64,000 nt of DNA from Paenibacillus riograndensis SBR5 (GTDB taxonomy: Bacteria; Bacillota; Bacilli; Paenibacillales; Paenibacillaceae): the NCBI RefSeq assembly GCF_000981585.1, contig NZ_LN831776.1, forward strand, positions 3,021,187 to 3,085,186, written 5' to 3'. This document shows positions 8,149 through 16,249 of the stretch, in pieces (position 1 is the first letter of the stretch; every line of letters begins with the position of its first letter). The position numbers and the translations under genes are program-made. The notes beneath the pieces were generated by a model that saw nothing but the letters and a program-made list of their open reading frames with translations, searched no databases and was not told the DNA's origin.

Positions 8149-8332
8149 GGAAACTATGATTACTTCCGCATGTGGATAAAAATATGCTTAAAGAGGATTC
8201 GTTGGTCTAGATATCCTAATTCCAACTAGCACTTGCTTACCGGCTTCTTCGCAGGTGCTAGTTGGAAAAAGGGAACTTATTTTTCCGAAAATTAAGAAAT
8301 CCTGAGAGTTAAGTGGAAAAAGTAAACTTAAT
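8149..8332 (+). repeat. R2 repeat, left part of copy a
   Basis: The left end (AGGAAACTATGATTACTTCC) recurs at 43198. It is followed by a perfect 13-bp inverted repeat TTCCAACTAGCAC/GTGCTAGTTGGAA (8221-8233 with 8256-8268) and by the R2 body with GTTGGAAAAAGGGAACTTA. The body stops abruptly at 8332 and resumes at 9891, because an IS110 element is inserted. An intact R2 body lies at 43548-43830. Confidence 0.75.
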
Positions 8333-8567
8333 CACCCATGGCCTGGCGGCCACCGTCGGTCATGAAAATCAGGTGAAGTCAGAGTGTATATTTGGTAAAA
8401 TCGTGCTGTGGATCAGAGGTCGATTCAATATTGGTGAAACATCCCGAAACTTAATCTGACCAACTGCAACGACGAGGATCGCCGAGTGTTGCCACGAGCA
8501 CGTGTATAAAATTTTATCTCTTAAGGTTGCATGATCCACGCATACTTTTGGCTTGGAGGTAGGGAAT
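8333..8567 (+). ncRNA. Candidate IS110 bridge RNA region
   Basis: IS110-group elements encode a bridge RNA in the non-coding end before the transposase. This 235-nt end is non-coding and rich in stems, for example GGTC-G-ATT (8419-8426) with AAT-CT-GACC (8453-8461) and CGTGCT/AGCACG-type pairs. The 3' side of that stem-loop holds AAACTTAAT (8447-8455), identical to the 9 bases directly left of the insertion (8324-8332), as a target guide would be. The exact RNA ends and the donor loop are not determined. Confidence 0.5.
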
Positions 8568-9793
8568 ATGGATGCCATTCGTGAACGTTGTGCTGGGTTG
8601 GATATTCATCAGGAGACGGTGGTGGTTTGTCTACTGAGTGGCCCCCTGGAGAAGAAACCCAAGTCCGTGATCGAGACGTTTGGAACCACGACCCGCGAGC
8701 TTTTGAGATTACAGGAGTGGCTGGAGCAGCAGGGATGTACCGAGATTGCCATGGAAAGTACAGGGGTCTTTTGGAAACCCGTGTGGAACATTCTAGAAAG
8801 CACCTGTACGATCACGCTGGCCAACCCGCAACGCATCCGCAATATGCCCGGGAAGAAGACCGACGTCAAGGATGCCGAGTGGATCGCCAAGCTCCACCGC
8901 TGCGGCTTGATTGAGGGAAGCTTTGTCCCGGACGAGCCCATCCGCGATTTGCGTGACCTTACCCGGTATCTGCGCAAGCTTAAGCAAAACGCGACGCAAG
9001 AAAAGAACCGGATTCACAAAATTCTACAAGATGCCAACATTAAACTGACCACGTATGTCTCCGATCTTTTTGGCGTTTCCGGTCGTGCGCTACTGGACTC
9101 GATTGTGAATGGCGAAGTGCTGGAGGTGCATGAGGTCCGCAAGCTGGTGCATACCCGGCTGAAGATGAAGGTGCCTTCACTGGTCGAAGCGATGAACGGC
9201 CGACTACGTCTGCATCACCGGAAGATGATCCGGCGTCATTGGGATCATTTGCAGTATCTGGAGAGTGAAATGCAGACGTTGGAAGCTGAAATTGAGGAAC
9301 TGGTGCAACCATACATGAAGGAAATTGAACTGCTGGATACCATTCCAGGCGTGAGCACGGATGCCGCGGCGAGCATCGTGGCGGAACTGGGTACCGACGT
9401 GTCTCCTTTTCCAAGTGAAGCTCATCTGGCCTCTTGGGTCGGGGTGTGTCCAGCCAACCATGAGAGCGCCGGTAAAAAAAAAGTAAAAAGAACCAACGCG
9501 GGAACCGAGGTCTGAAAGCCGTACTCGTCCAGTGCGCTTGGGCAGCGAGCAAGTCCAAGAATAATCGGCTTTCCGCTATGTACAGTCGGATCGTGAAACG
9601 GGCAGGAAAACAGAAAGCCATCGTCGCTTTAGCCCATGCAATGATCCGAATCATGTATGTGATGCTTCGGGATAAAGTCCCCTATACCGAGCTGGGGACG
9701 GAATATCTGAACACCCCCGAGCAGACCGCAAATTACCTGATTAAAAAACTTCAAAAGCTAGGCTACCAAGTGGAACTGACGCCTACCACATGA
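8568..9793 (+). CDS. IS110-family DEDD transposase, -1 frameshift at an A9 run
   Basis: The N-terminal RuvC-like domain shows AGLDIHQETVVV (first Asp), AMESTGVFWKPVWNIL and KTDVKDAEWIAKLHRCGLI. The C-terminal Transposase_20 part has LLDTIPGVSTDAAASIVAELG. The frame stops at 9515, but shifting -1 within the nine A bases at 9474-9482 restores the family pattern (NRGLKAVLVQCAWAA) and continues to 9793, giving about 408 aa. Either translational or transcriptional slippage makes the full enzyme, or the copy is mutated. The start is the ATG at 8568 behind GGAGGTAGGG; an upstream in-frame TTG at 8553 overlaps that site. Confidence 0.85.
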
Positions 9794-9846
9794 TATCCAC
9801 TTTATAAAAAAATGAAGTTCCGATATAGGGGATCTTTAAAGCAAAA

Positions 9847-9880
9847 ATCACTTTCGAGCTGTGAAGCGACAAAGTGATTT
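9847..9880 (+). terminator. Hairpin at the right end of the IS110 element
   Basis: AATCACTTT and AAAGTGATT form a 9-bp stem 54 nt after the transposase stop, followed by TTTCG. It probably ends transposase transcription, and may be part of the right-end structure. Confidence 0.5.
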
Positions 9881-9890
9881 TCGTATAAAT

Positions 9891-10060
9891 TGGTCCACTT
9901 TTCTTGAACAATGGCGAAAAGAGCTGAATTAGTGTCCCTTTTTCCACCTCATCTGTCGTGGGCAGGATGCTATGGACAAATTAGTTAACCTTTTTCCACT
10001 AAAGAGTTGCCTTAGGATTCATGGGGAGCTGGAAGCATTAGAAGAATCATGCGGTTGCGG
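9891..10060 (+). repeat. R2 repeat, right part of copy a
   Basis: This is the continuation of the R2 copy split by IS110. It carries TTAGTGTCCCTTTTTCCACC, then a degraded second unit CCTTTTTCCACTAAAGAGTTGCC and the tail ATTCATGGGGAGCTGG. The stretch 10060-10181 before the next gene shows nothing recognisable. Confidence 0.7.
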
Positions 10061-10181
10061 TAGCACCCCCCGTCCATCAGCAGCATGAAGCGGACAGAGA
10101 AGGCGCTATTTGGCAATAGCAGATTTCCTGTCCGCATCCCTAGCGGAAGAATCGTGAAGCGGCTCTTTTAGCTCTGAATGT

Positions 10182-12086
10182 TCAAGAGAAGTGAACAGAG
10201 AGCATATTCCAATAGAACAAGAAGAAAGTATAGCCCAAACTCATGACTACCAGCAGGTAGCGTCCGTACCGGACCATCCGCTTTTCATCCGTATTCTGCT
10301 GCTGCCTTACTGTCTTAATGCCCAGGTGGATTGCCGCAGCGGCAGCGAGCAGAGGCAGAGATGAGAAGCCCCAGGCGTACCATGCCGGATAGCCGAAGAG
10401 AACCTGCGAGTTGCCATACAGGAGTTGGCCGATCAGGTAAATGGAAAAAATGACGGCAATCAATGCCGCATGTCCGAGCTTCTGCTGCTTTTTGCGCCGG
10501 ATTAATTTCAGCAAGCTTCGAATCAGCACAGTGAGAACGATAACGGGCCACGCCAATCCAATACCGGCATAGATGGCCAGAAGAGTAGAAGGCTGCTGTA
10601 AAAACGGAGGTTTTTCCTCTATAGTAACCCCTTGGATAAAGGTTAGCTTCCAGACGCCCTCTTGCTGGTGGAACGAGATGAACTCCCCGCTCTCTTTGTC
10701 CCGGAATAACCCTTCCCGGACAGGAATATAGGTTTTGGACTCCTTCGATCCCGTTCCCTCCGGAAAGACCCCTGTAATCCGCAGCGTTTCCCCTGCATTT
10801 TTCACATCAAAGTTTTTCCCGCCCAGCCATCTGAACCATTTGCCCCAGCCATGCTGCGGCCCCAGACCCATGGTATAGGTACGCACATATTGCTCCAAGT
10901 CGGGAGAGGAAGGGGGAGCTACTGACGGGTCCTGAATCAGTGGTTCAGGCAGGAGGCGCACAATAGCATCTGTCACTTGATCGCGCAGCGGTTTTCCGGG
11001 TGACTCTGCATTGCTCACAACTAATATGCCAAGCTTATGCTCAGGAATCAGCTGCATTTTGGCAGCGAAGCCGTCGATGTCTCCGGTGTGGGACAGGGTG
11101 AGAATCCCGTTGTCCGTACGATTCCGGAACAAGCCATAACCTACGCCTTCCACATCCGGATGCTCTGTAAACTGCCGGGCCTGCATTTCTTCTACGGTAG
11201 ATTGTTTAAGGATATGCTGTCCCTGATAGCTGCCTTCATTCAACAAAGCGATCATGTAGTGAGCCAATTCATCAGGTATCACACTGAGGGCGCCTGCCCC
11301 TGGCAGATTCGGGTAAGAGTAGGGGATTTCCTGGAAGCTTCCCTCCTGATATTGATAGGATTTAGCCATGTCCGGGTCGCTTTCCTGATGAGCCAGGCTG
11401 GCACTCGGCATTTGCAGGGGCCCGAACAGATTGTGCTGCATGTAAGCCTCAAGCGTGCTTCCCGTTACTTGTTCAACGAGGAAGCCGGCAAGGCCCGCTC
11501 CGGGATTGCTGTAAGCATATTCTGTCCCCGGCTCACGGACGGGGGGCTGCGTGTCCAGATACTGCCGCAGAAAAGTCTCTGCTGACAAAGCCTTGTCCGC
11601 TGACTGCGCCGACAGGTTGTAGACACCTTCATCCAATCCGGCCGTATGCGTCAGCAGATGGTGCAGGGTAATGGGATGGCCGTGGAATAGGGGAACCTTG
11701 AAGCCTGGCAAATAAGTGTTAATATCCTGGTCCATCGCTACCTTGCCTTGCTCCTGCAATTGCATGACCGCTGTTGCAGTCATGGACTTGGTAAGCGATC
11801 CGACCCGCATTACGGTATGTCCGGGATCGACAGGAAGCTGTTTCCCGATATCGGCATAGCCGTATCCCTTGCTGAATACAATGCGGTCCCCCTCTGTTAC
11901 GACAACAGCCGTGCCCGGAATGTGATCTGCCTCCATGATTTTATTAAGGAGTGGAGTCAGGGTTTCCTCAAGCCGTTCCTGCGTAATGGCATCATCCGTG
12001 CCGGCTGCTTGAGCAGCAGGGACGATTCCGAAGGTACCCATCCAGAGAATAACAGAAATGATAAATACAGATTTCAACTTCATCAT
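10182..12086 (-). CDS. Serine hydrolase of the beta-lactamase/penicillin-binding class C type
   Basis: This protein of about 634 aa has a signal peptide (residues 1-28, ending AQAAG), a beta-lactamase-like domain (~35-380) and a C-terminal region with about four membrane helices. The active-site serine is in SLTK (residues 97-100), the second motif is Y-S-N (192-194), and LSHTGDIDG supplies the third motif (HTG in place of KTG). Such proteins are esterases, D-aminopeptidases or cell-wall hydrolases rather than true beta-lactamases. The start at 12086 has GGAGGT 5 nt upstream. It is divergent from the two-component system at 12254, which may control it. Confidence 0.9.
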   Translation of the reverse strand: MMKLKSVFIISVILWMGTFGIVPAAQAAGTDDAITQERLEETLTPLLNKIMEADHIPGTAVVVTEGDRIVFSKGYGYADIGKQLPVDPGHTVMRVGSLTKSMTATAVMQLQEQGKVAMDQDINTYLPGFKVPLFHGHPITLHHLLTHTAGLDEGVYNLSAQSADKALSAETFLRQYLDTQPPVREPGTEYAYSNPGAGLAGFLVEQVTGSTLEAYMQHNLFGPLQMPSASLAHQESDPDMAKSYQYQEGSFQEIPYSYPNLPGAGALSVIPDELAHYMIALLNEGSYQGQHILKQSTVEEMQARQFTEHPDVEGVGYGLFRNRTDNGILTLSHTGDIDGFAAKMQLIPEHKLGILVVSNAESPGKPLRDQVTDAIVRLLPEPLIQDPSVAPPSSPDLEQYVRTYTMGLGPQHGWGKWFRWLGGKNFDVKNAGETLRITGVFPEGTGSKESKTYIPVREGLFRDKESGEFISFHQQEGVWKLTFIQGVTIEEKPPFLQQPSTLLAIYAGIGLAWPVIVLTVLIRSLLKLIRRKKQQKLGHAALIAVIFSIYLIGQLLYGNSQVLFGYPAWYAWGFSSLPLLAAAAAIHLGIKTVRQQQNTDEKRMVRYGRYLLVVMSLGYTFFLFYWNMLSVHFS

Positions 12087-12253
12087 CAGAACCTCCAAAA
12101 CTAGTGCTGTGTAAATCTTCTGTGTTTAGCATAAGGGAGAATTCTTTCACAGCTATGTCGCCAATCTTACAATAACCTTAAATCGCTTAAAATAGGCCCG
12201 GAATATGATAGACTAATGAACATGAAAGCGGGAATGAATGAGGAGGCTTGGAT

Positions 12254-12970
12254 GTGCAGCGAACGGTACTGCTCGTCGACGACAACCGGGAAATTATAGA
12301 GCTTTTGAAACTTTTTCTGGAGAAGGAAGGACTGCGTATCTTAGAAGCTTATAATGGTGCTCAGGCATGGACATGCATTCAGCAGGAATCCATTGATCTG
12401 GCCGTGCTTGATATTATGATGCCTGAGCTTAACGGTGTTCAATTGCTGCAGCTGCTCCGCGCGGAATACAAGCTGCCGGTAATTCTGCTGTCTGCCAAAA
12501 ATCAGGACAGTGACAAAATTCTGGGCCTGCGCCTGGGCGCCGACGATTTCATCTCCAAACCGTTTAATCCGCTGGAGGTTGTGGCCCGGATTCATGCCAT
12601 GCTAAGGCGTACTTATGATTTCAATGAACCGGCAGAACCCGTCCAGGATACCCTGGGTCATACCAGTATCGGGGAGCTGATGCTTGACCATACAGACTGC
12701 ATGTTGTATAAGGCCGGGCGGGAGATTCCATTAACCGCAATCGAATATAAGCTGCTGTCCACGCTGATGAATGCGCCTGGGCGCATTTTTACCAAAAAGC
12801 AATTGTTCGAGCAGGTCTGGTCAGAGCATTATTATGAGGATGCCAATACCATTATGGTGCATATCTCCAGATTGCGGGACAAGGTGGAGGAAACCCCGAA
12901 GCAGCCTGAGTATATCCGGACGATCCGGGGACTGGGTTATAAGTTTGCCAAAAAGGATGATTTCCGCTGA
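12254..12970 (+). CDS. OmpR-type response regulator
   Basis: This 238-aa protein has a receiver domain (VLLVDDNREI, phospho-Asp in AVLDIMMPELNG, conserved Lys in ISKPFNP) and a C-terminal winged helix (IPLTAIEYKLLSTLMNAPGRIFTKKQLFEQVW, IRTIRGLGYKF). The GTG at 12254 is preferred because AGGAGG lies 7 nt upstream; the TTG at 12248 is too close to that site. The kinase gene overlaps its stop codon. It probably regulates the divergent serine hydrolase or other envelope genes, which is an inference from position. Confidence 0.93.
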   Translation: MQRTVLLVDDNREIIELLKLFLEKEGLRILEAYNGAQAWTCIQQESIDLAVLDIMMPELNGVQLLQLLRAEYKLPVILLSAKNQDSDKILGLRLGADDFISKPFNPLEVVARIHAMLRRTYDFNEPAEPVQDTLGHTSIGELMLDHTDCMLYKAGREIPLTAIEYKLLSTLMNAPGRIFTKKQLFEQVWSEHYYEDANTIMVHISRLRDKVEETPKQPEYIRTIRGLGYKFAKKDDFR

Positions 12971-14049
12971 AAAAAACGAAGCTTTTCTCCAAGCTGATCC
13001 GATCCTATATTTATTTTGCCCTTACGCTGGGGCTGGTTGTTGTGGTTTTTCTGATGATCGCTCTCGATATCAATACTCAAACCATAGAACTTAGACTGCC
13101 CACTTTGCTGCTGGTGCTGGGGCTGTTTGGCATGAGTATTTATATATTCAGCCAGTTGATGGTCAAACGCATTACCAGGCCGCTGGAGCAGATTGCGGAG
13201 GCTATAGAGCGAATGGGCAAAGGAGAGTATAAAGAGCGTCTCTCTATTACAGCAGACTATGAGTTCTCGGTGATTCAGCACCGTTTTAATGAGATGGCAG
13301 AGTCGCTGGAACAGGCCGAGCGGGAGAACCGCAGACTGCAGGATAGCAAGCAGCGGATGCTCGCTGATCTGTCCCACGATCTAAAAACACCGGTTACAAC
13401 GATCCAAGGCTATGCCAAGGCACTGCAGCTGGGGCTCGTGGATAGTGAGGAGAAAAAGGAACGGTACCTGCAGCTCATCTATAACAAAGCTACCGTGGTC
13501 ACTGCACTGATCGATGATCTGTTCAGACTGTCCAAGCTGGAGCGTCCGGACCATCCTATATCGGTTGAGCGGGGAGATTTGGCTGAATTGCTGAGAGAAA
13601 TTGCCGCCGATTATTACGATGCCATGGAGGACAAAGGAATGGTCATGGAACTGGATATACCTTCGGGAGAGGTTATGGCGGATTATGACCCGGGCCTTAT
13701 GCGCAGAGCCATAGCCAATCTGCTGTCCAACGCAGTACAGCATAACAGCGGGGGGACGGTGGTTCTGATCGCTCTGGAGGAATTGGCTGAGGACGTGAGG
13801 ATTAGAGTTCAGGATAACGGGGGCGGAATATCCGATGAATTGAAGGAAGTGATTTTTGATCCCTTTGTGCGCGGGGATGCGGCCCGGCCGGGAGATGGGG
13901 GCACCGGGCTGGGACTGGCAATCTCCAAGCAAATCCTGGAGCTGCATAGAGGGAAGCTGAAGCTGGATAACCGGAACGGACTGACTGTATTTGAGCTTGT
14001 GGTCCGCAAGAAATCCGGGACCGGAGAGCCGGCAGCAGGACACGAATAA
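12967..14049 (+). CDS. Sensor histidine kinase, probable CTG start
   Basis: There are two membrane helices (about 18-37 and 45-65), a HAMP domain (RITRPLEQIAEAIERMGKGEY), HisKA with SHDLKTPVTTIQGYAKAL, and HATPase with NLLSNAVQHN, DNGGGI and GGTGLGLAI. The extracytoplasmic loop is only a few residues, so it probably senses membrane or intramembrane signals. The first ATG (13042) would cut into the first helix. Upstream in the same frame, a stop at 12958 limits the start to 12961-13041, and only CTG at 12967 gives the usual MKKTKLFSKLIRSY beginning, behind AAAGGATG and overlapping the regulator stop. Confidence 0.88.
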   Translation: MKKTKLFSKLIRSYIYFALTLGLVVVVFLMIALDINTQTIELRLPTLLLVLGLFGMSIYIFSQLMVKRITRPLEQIAEAIERMGKGEYKERLSITADYEFSVIQHRFNEMAESLEQAERENRRLQDSKQRMLADLSHDLKTPVTTIQGYAKALQLGLVDSEEKKERYLQLIYNKATVVTALIDDLFRLSKLERPDHPISVERGDLAELLREIAADYYDAMEDKGMVMELDIPSGEVMADYDPGLMRRAIANLLSNAVQHNSGGTVVLIALEELAEDVRIRVQDNGGGISDELKEVIFDPFVRGDAARPGDGGTGLGLAISKQILELHRGKLKLDNRNGLTVFELVVRKKSGTGEPAAGHE

Positions 14050-14053
14050 TCCG

Positions 14054-14083
14054 GAAAGGGCCTTGAGGAATCGAGGCCTTTTT
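14054..14083 (+). terminator. Terminator after the two-component operon
   Basis: AAAGGGCCT and AGGCCTTTTT form a stem-loop 5 nt after the kinase stop. Confidence 0.85.
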
Positions 14084-14087
14084 CGAA

Positions 14088-14437
14088 TGATAATATGTTT
14101 TGGGGGAACTGACTTCCCCCTTATTTAACTGTAATACAGTGTTAAAAAATGTGGATATCATGGAAGCCTCACAGGAATATATGCGATGCAGGAGGATAGG
14201 GCTTTATCCGCGGACTGAAGCGGACCGAGTAACCCTTATTTTGCCAAAAATCTTACTTTATTTACAGTTACGGACTCAGGAGCCGTTATCACGTTCGAAT
14301 GAGCCTGGAATAAAAGGGAAAGGGAGAAATAAGGGCATCTGAGTCCGTAGTCCTGCGGAATAGCCGAATCTTCTATCCATAACGGCTCTCCTGTCCGTAA
14401 CGGGCTGCGGATCGATCGCGAAGGAATAGGGCGATCC
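14088..14437 (+). repeat. R3 dispersed repeat, copy 1
   Basis: This is a ~300 bp non-coding unit starting with an R1-like AT-rich head and TTTTGGGGGA, then GATGCAGGAGGAT, GACTGAAGCGGACCGAG, TTATTTTGCCAAAAA, CGGACTCAGGAGCCGTTAT and GCGGATCGATCGCGAAGGA. A second copy lies at 43843-44160 and a fragment near 58050-58120. It contains short open frames on the minus strand in both copies, but their start and length differ, so they are not supported as genes. Confidence 0.65.
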
Positions 14438-14829
14438 GTTTTTACCGGCTTCTTCGCAGGTGCTATATAAATTGAACTTGAAAATATTACAAATAAGGGA
14501 AAAGTGGCGGAGGAGAAGTTTGGAACTGTAGGAGCGGTAGCGTCCGCCTTTGTCTGCGGATTTCAACCGCGAACAGTGGTATACAATCAAGAAATCTGCA
14601 GACAACAGCGACCGGAAGTCCAAACATTCTCTGGAGCCTCGACCAATCCCAAATAGAAAAATCACAAGTTCAATTTATATAGTTGGAAAAAGGGAACTTA
14701 TTTTTCCGGAAATTAAGAAATCCTGAGATTGAAGTGGAAAAAGTAAACCTAATGGGCCACTTTTCCGGTCCAATGGCGAAATGGGCTGAATTAGTGTCCC
14801 TTTTTCCACTTCATCTGCCTAAGGGTAGG
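14438..14829 (+). repeat. R2 repeat, copy b, left part, interrupted by a MITE
   Basis: R2 begins ACCGGCTTCTTCGCAGGTG (14444) and is cut after GCTA by the MITE (14466-14679). It continues from GTTGGAAAAAGGGAACTTA at 14682 through TTAGTGTCCCTTTTTCCACT to CTAAGGGTAGG at 14829, where an IS256 element is inserted. The repeat resumes at 16250. Confidence 0.7.
14466..14679. mobile_element. Hairpin MITE, copy A (TA target duplication)
   Basis: The ends are inverted repeats (TATAAATTGAACTTG and CAAGTTCAATTTATA) flanked by TA on both sides. Removing the element and one TA recreates the uninterrupted R2 sequence GGTGCTAGTTGG. The two halves are imperfect inverted copies of each other (TTGTCTGCGGATTTC with GAAATCTGCAGACAA near the centre; GTTTGGAACT with AAGTCCAAAC further out), so the whole unit can fold as one hairpin. 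No transposase is encoded. A TA duplication fits IS630/Tc1-mariner mobilisation. Confidence 0.75.
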
Positions 14830-14894
14830 TAGTGTCAAGAAGTTTGTGTAAGAGTAGAGTATCTCTTTGGATTGTATCTTTTTAGGGTGTAGGG

Positions 14895-14932
14895 GGGTTG
14901 TGGGTGCGGGGGTACCCCCGCACCCACAACCC
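14895..14932. terminator. Perfect 38-bp palindrome after the IS256 transposase
   Basis: The two 19-nt arms (GGGTTGTGGGTGCGGGGGT and its exact complement) meet with no loop. The palindrome sits 10 bp past the transposase stop (minus strand). It probably blocks transcription in both directions, or forms a cruciform. Confidence 0.6.
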
Positions 14933-14942
14933 TGCAAACGCT

Positions 14943-16136
14943 CTACTCTGCGGCCTGTGGTTCGGCCATCGAATAGCGTTCGTCAAATAACTTGCTGAGT
15001 TCCTTTTTCACCGTATCCATCCCAAACCCAGGCACCACTCGGTCCGCAAACCGTTCATTGTAGGCCGTTGCTTCCAAATATACGATTTTCTCAGCTGCAT
15101 CCATGTTCGTGAGACTGTTCATGGGCTTGAGTCGCTTCCGAATTTCCTTGTTCATTCGCTCGATCGGGTTCGACGTGTAGATCGCTTTGTGGATTTCCAC
15201 AGGGTACTTGTAGAATGTCAGCAGCGTGGACAACTGTTCTTCCCATGAGGCTATTTCCTTCGGGTACAGCTTGCTCCACTTGGCTTTCACGGTATCGAAT
15301 GCGGCCCGGGCTACCTCCTCATCCGGCGCGGTGTATACCGTCTTCAGGGCTTCAATGACGTCAGTCTTGTGTTCGACCCGGATTTTGGGAAACGTGGCCC
15401 GTACCTTGTGCACCACGCAATGCTGCACATCCGCTTTGGGGTACATTTCTTTAAAGGCGGCATCCAGGCCCGGGAGTCCGTCAAATACACCCAGAAGCAC
15501 TTCCTGCGCTCCGCGGTTGTACAGATCTTTGAGGACCTCCCGCCAGCCGTTTGAACTCTCTTGACCACCGACGTAGAACCCAAGGATTTGACGATGTCCC
15601 TCTTCGTCGATGCCCATCGCAAAATAGATGACTTCCCCACTGACGGTCCCGCGTCTGAGCTTCACGTACAGCCCGTCCAGGTAAATCACAGCGTAGCGTT
15701 TGGCGAGCGGACGGGACTGCCAGTTCTGAATATCCTCCAGCACCGTAGCCGTAATGTTGCTCACGGTCGCTGCGGAATAATGACTGCCGAACATACTTTC
15801 AATGAAACGGGCCACGTCCCGTGTACCCATGCCGCTTTTGTACATCTGGATGACCGCCTCTTCCAGCCAGCCGTCTCTGCGTTGGTAGGGCTCGAACACT
15901 TGGGTCTGGTAGTACCCTTTACGGTCTCTAGGCACCTCCAGATCCTCCAAATGACCGTATTTGGTATGCAGATCCCGCTTGTAATATCCATTGCGGCTGT
16001 TACGTACACCCACTTGCTCATTCTCCATGAAGTACTGAATCTCAGCCCTCATGATGGATTCCAGGTGGTCTTTGACAAACGTAGTGACAAGATTTTCAAA
16101 TAGATTATTCAGCATATTTTCGGGTACAATAGTCAT
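14943..16136 (-). CDS. IS256-family transposase, intact
   Basis: This 397-aa DDE enzyme has the Transposase_mut layout: N-terminal helical DNA-binding part, GYYKRDLHTKYGHLEDLEVPRDR, first catalytic Asp in VIYLDGLYVKLR, second in LLGVFDGLPGL, the conserved CVVHKVRATF segment, and the catalytic Glu in SNPIERMNKEIRKRLK. Length and motifs are complete, so the copy may be active. It is transcribed opposite to its neighbours and is framed by the palindrome downstream and a right inverted repeat upstream. Confidence 0.95.
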   Translation of the reverse strand: MTIVPENMLNNLFENLVTTFVKDHLESIMRAEIQYFMENEQVGVRNSRNGYYKRDLHTKYGHLEDLEVPRDRKGYYQTQVFEPYQRRDGWLEEAVIQMYKSGMGTRDVARFIESMFGSHYSAATVSNITATVLEDIQNWQSRPLAKRYAVIYLDGLYVKLRRGTVSGEVIYFAMGIDEEGHRQILGFYVGGQESSNGWREVLKDLYNRGAQEVLLGVFDGLPGLDAAFKEMYPKADVQHCVVHKVRATFPKIRVEHKTDVIEALKTVYTAPDEEVARAAFDTVKAKWSKLYPKEIASWEEQLSTLLTFYKYPVEIHKAIYTSNPIERMNKEIRKRLKPMNSLTNMDAAEKIVYLEATAYNERFADRVVPGFGMDTVKKELSKLFDERYSMAEPQAAE

Positions 16137-16249
16137 CGAGTAGGGTTCCTTTCTTGGTGGTTTCGCAATCCCGAGAATACCCTACTTTTTTGTTGCCTGC
16201 TAGGCTCCAAATCTTGGTACACAACTTACTTTACGCCATCTAAGGGTAG

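Larger units (their letters stand above)
8333..9890 (+). mobile_element. IS110-family insertion element, about 1558 bp
   Basis: The limits are deduced by comparison: the R2 repeat reads ...CTTAAT at 8332 and resumes with TGGTCCACTT at 9891, while uninterrupted copies read CTAAT-TGGGCCACTT (43 kb) and CCTAATGGGCC (14 kb). The common bases AAT at both junctions fit a short recombination core and there is no terminal inverted repeat, both usual for IS110. Inside are a 235-bp leader, a frameshifted DEDD transposase and a trailing hairpin near 9847-9880. Confidence 0.8.
14830..16239 (-). mobile_element. IS256-family insertion sequence, about 1.4 kb
   Basis: The element is flanked by CTAAGGGTAGG at 14819-14829 and 16240-16250, which fits the 8-9 bp target duplication of IS256 plus chance matches. 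Its ends are imperfect inverted repeats (TAGTGTCAAGAAGTTTGTGTA on the left, the complement of TACACAACTTACTTTACGCCA on the right). It holds one intact transposase gene. The intact R2 copy at 43.7 kb shows the empty site. Confidence 0.85.

Noticed and set aside
8553..8567. TTG start for the IS110 transposase
   Set aside because: It overlaps the GGAGGT ribosome site that serves the ATG at 8568.
10315..10551. Short minus-strand frame inside the serine hydrolase
   Set aside because: Out-of-frame shadow of the membrane segment of the larger gene.
14276..14665. Minus-strand 129-aa frame, with a similar one at 35234-35434
   Set aside because: The shared part is the MITE sequence read in one frame; the rest is R3. 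Lengths and starts differ between copies.
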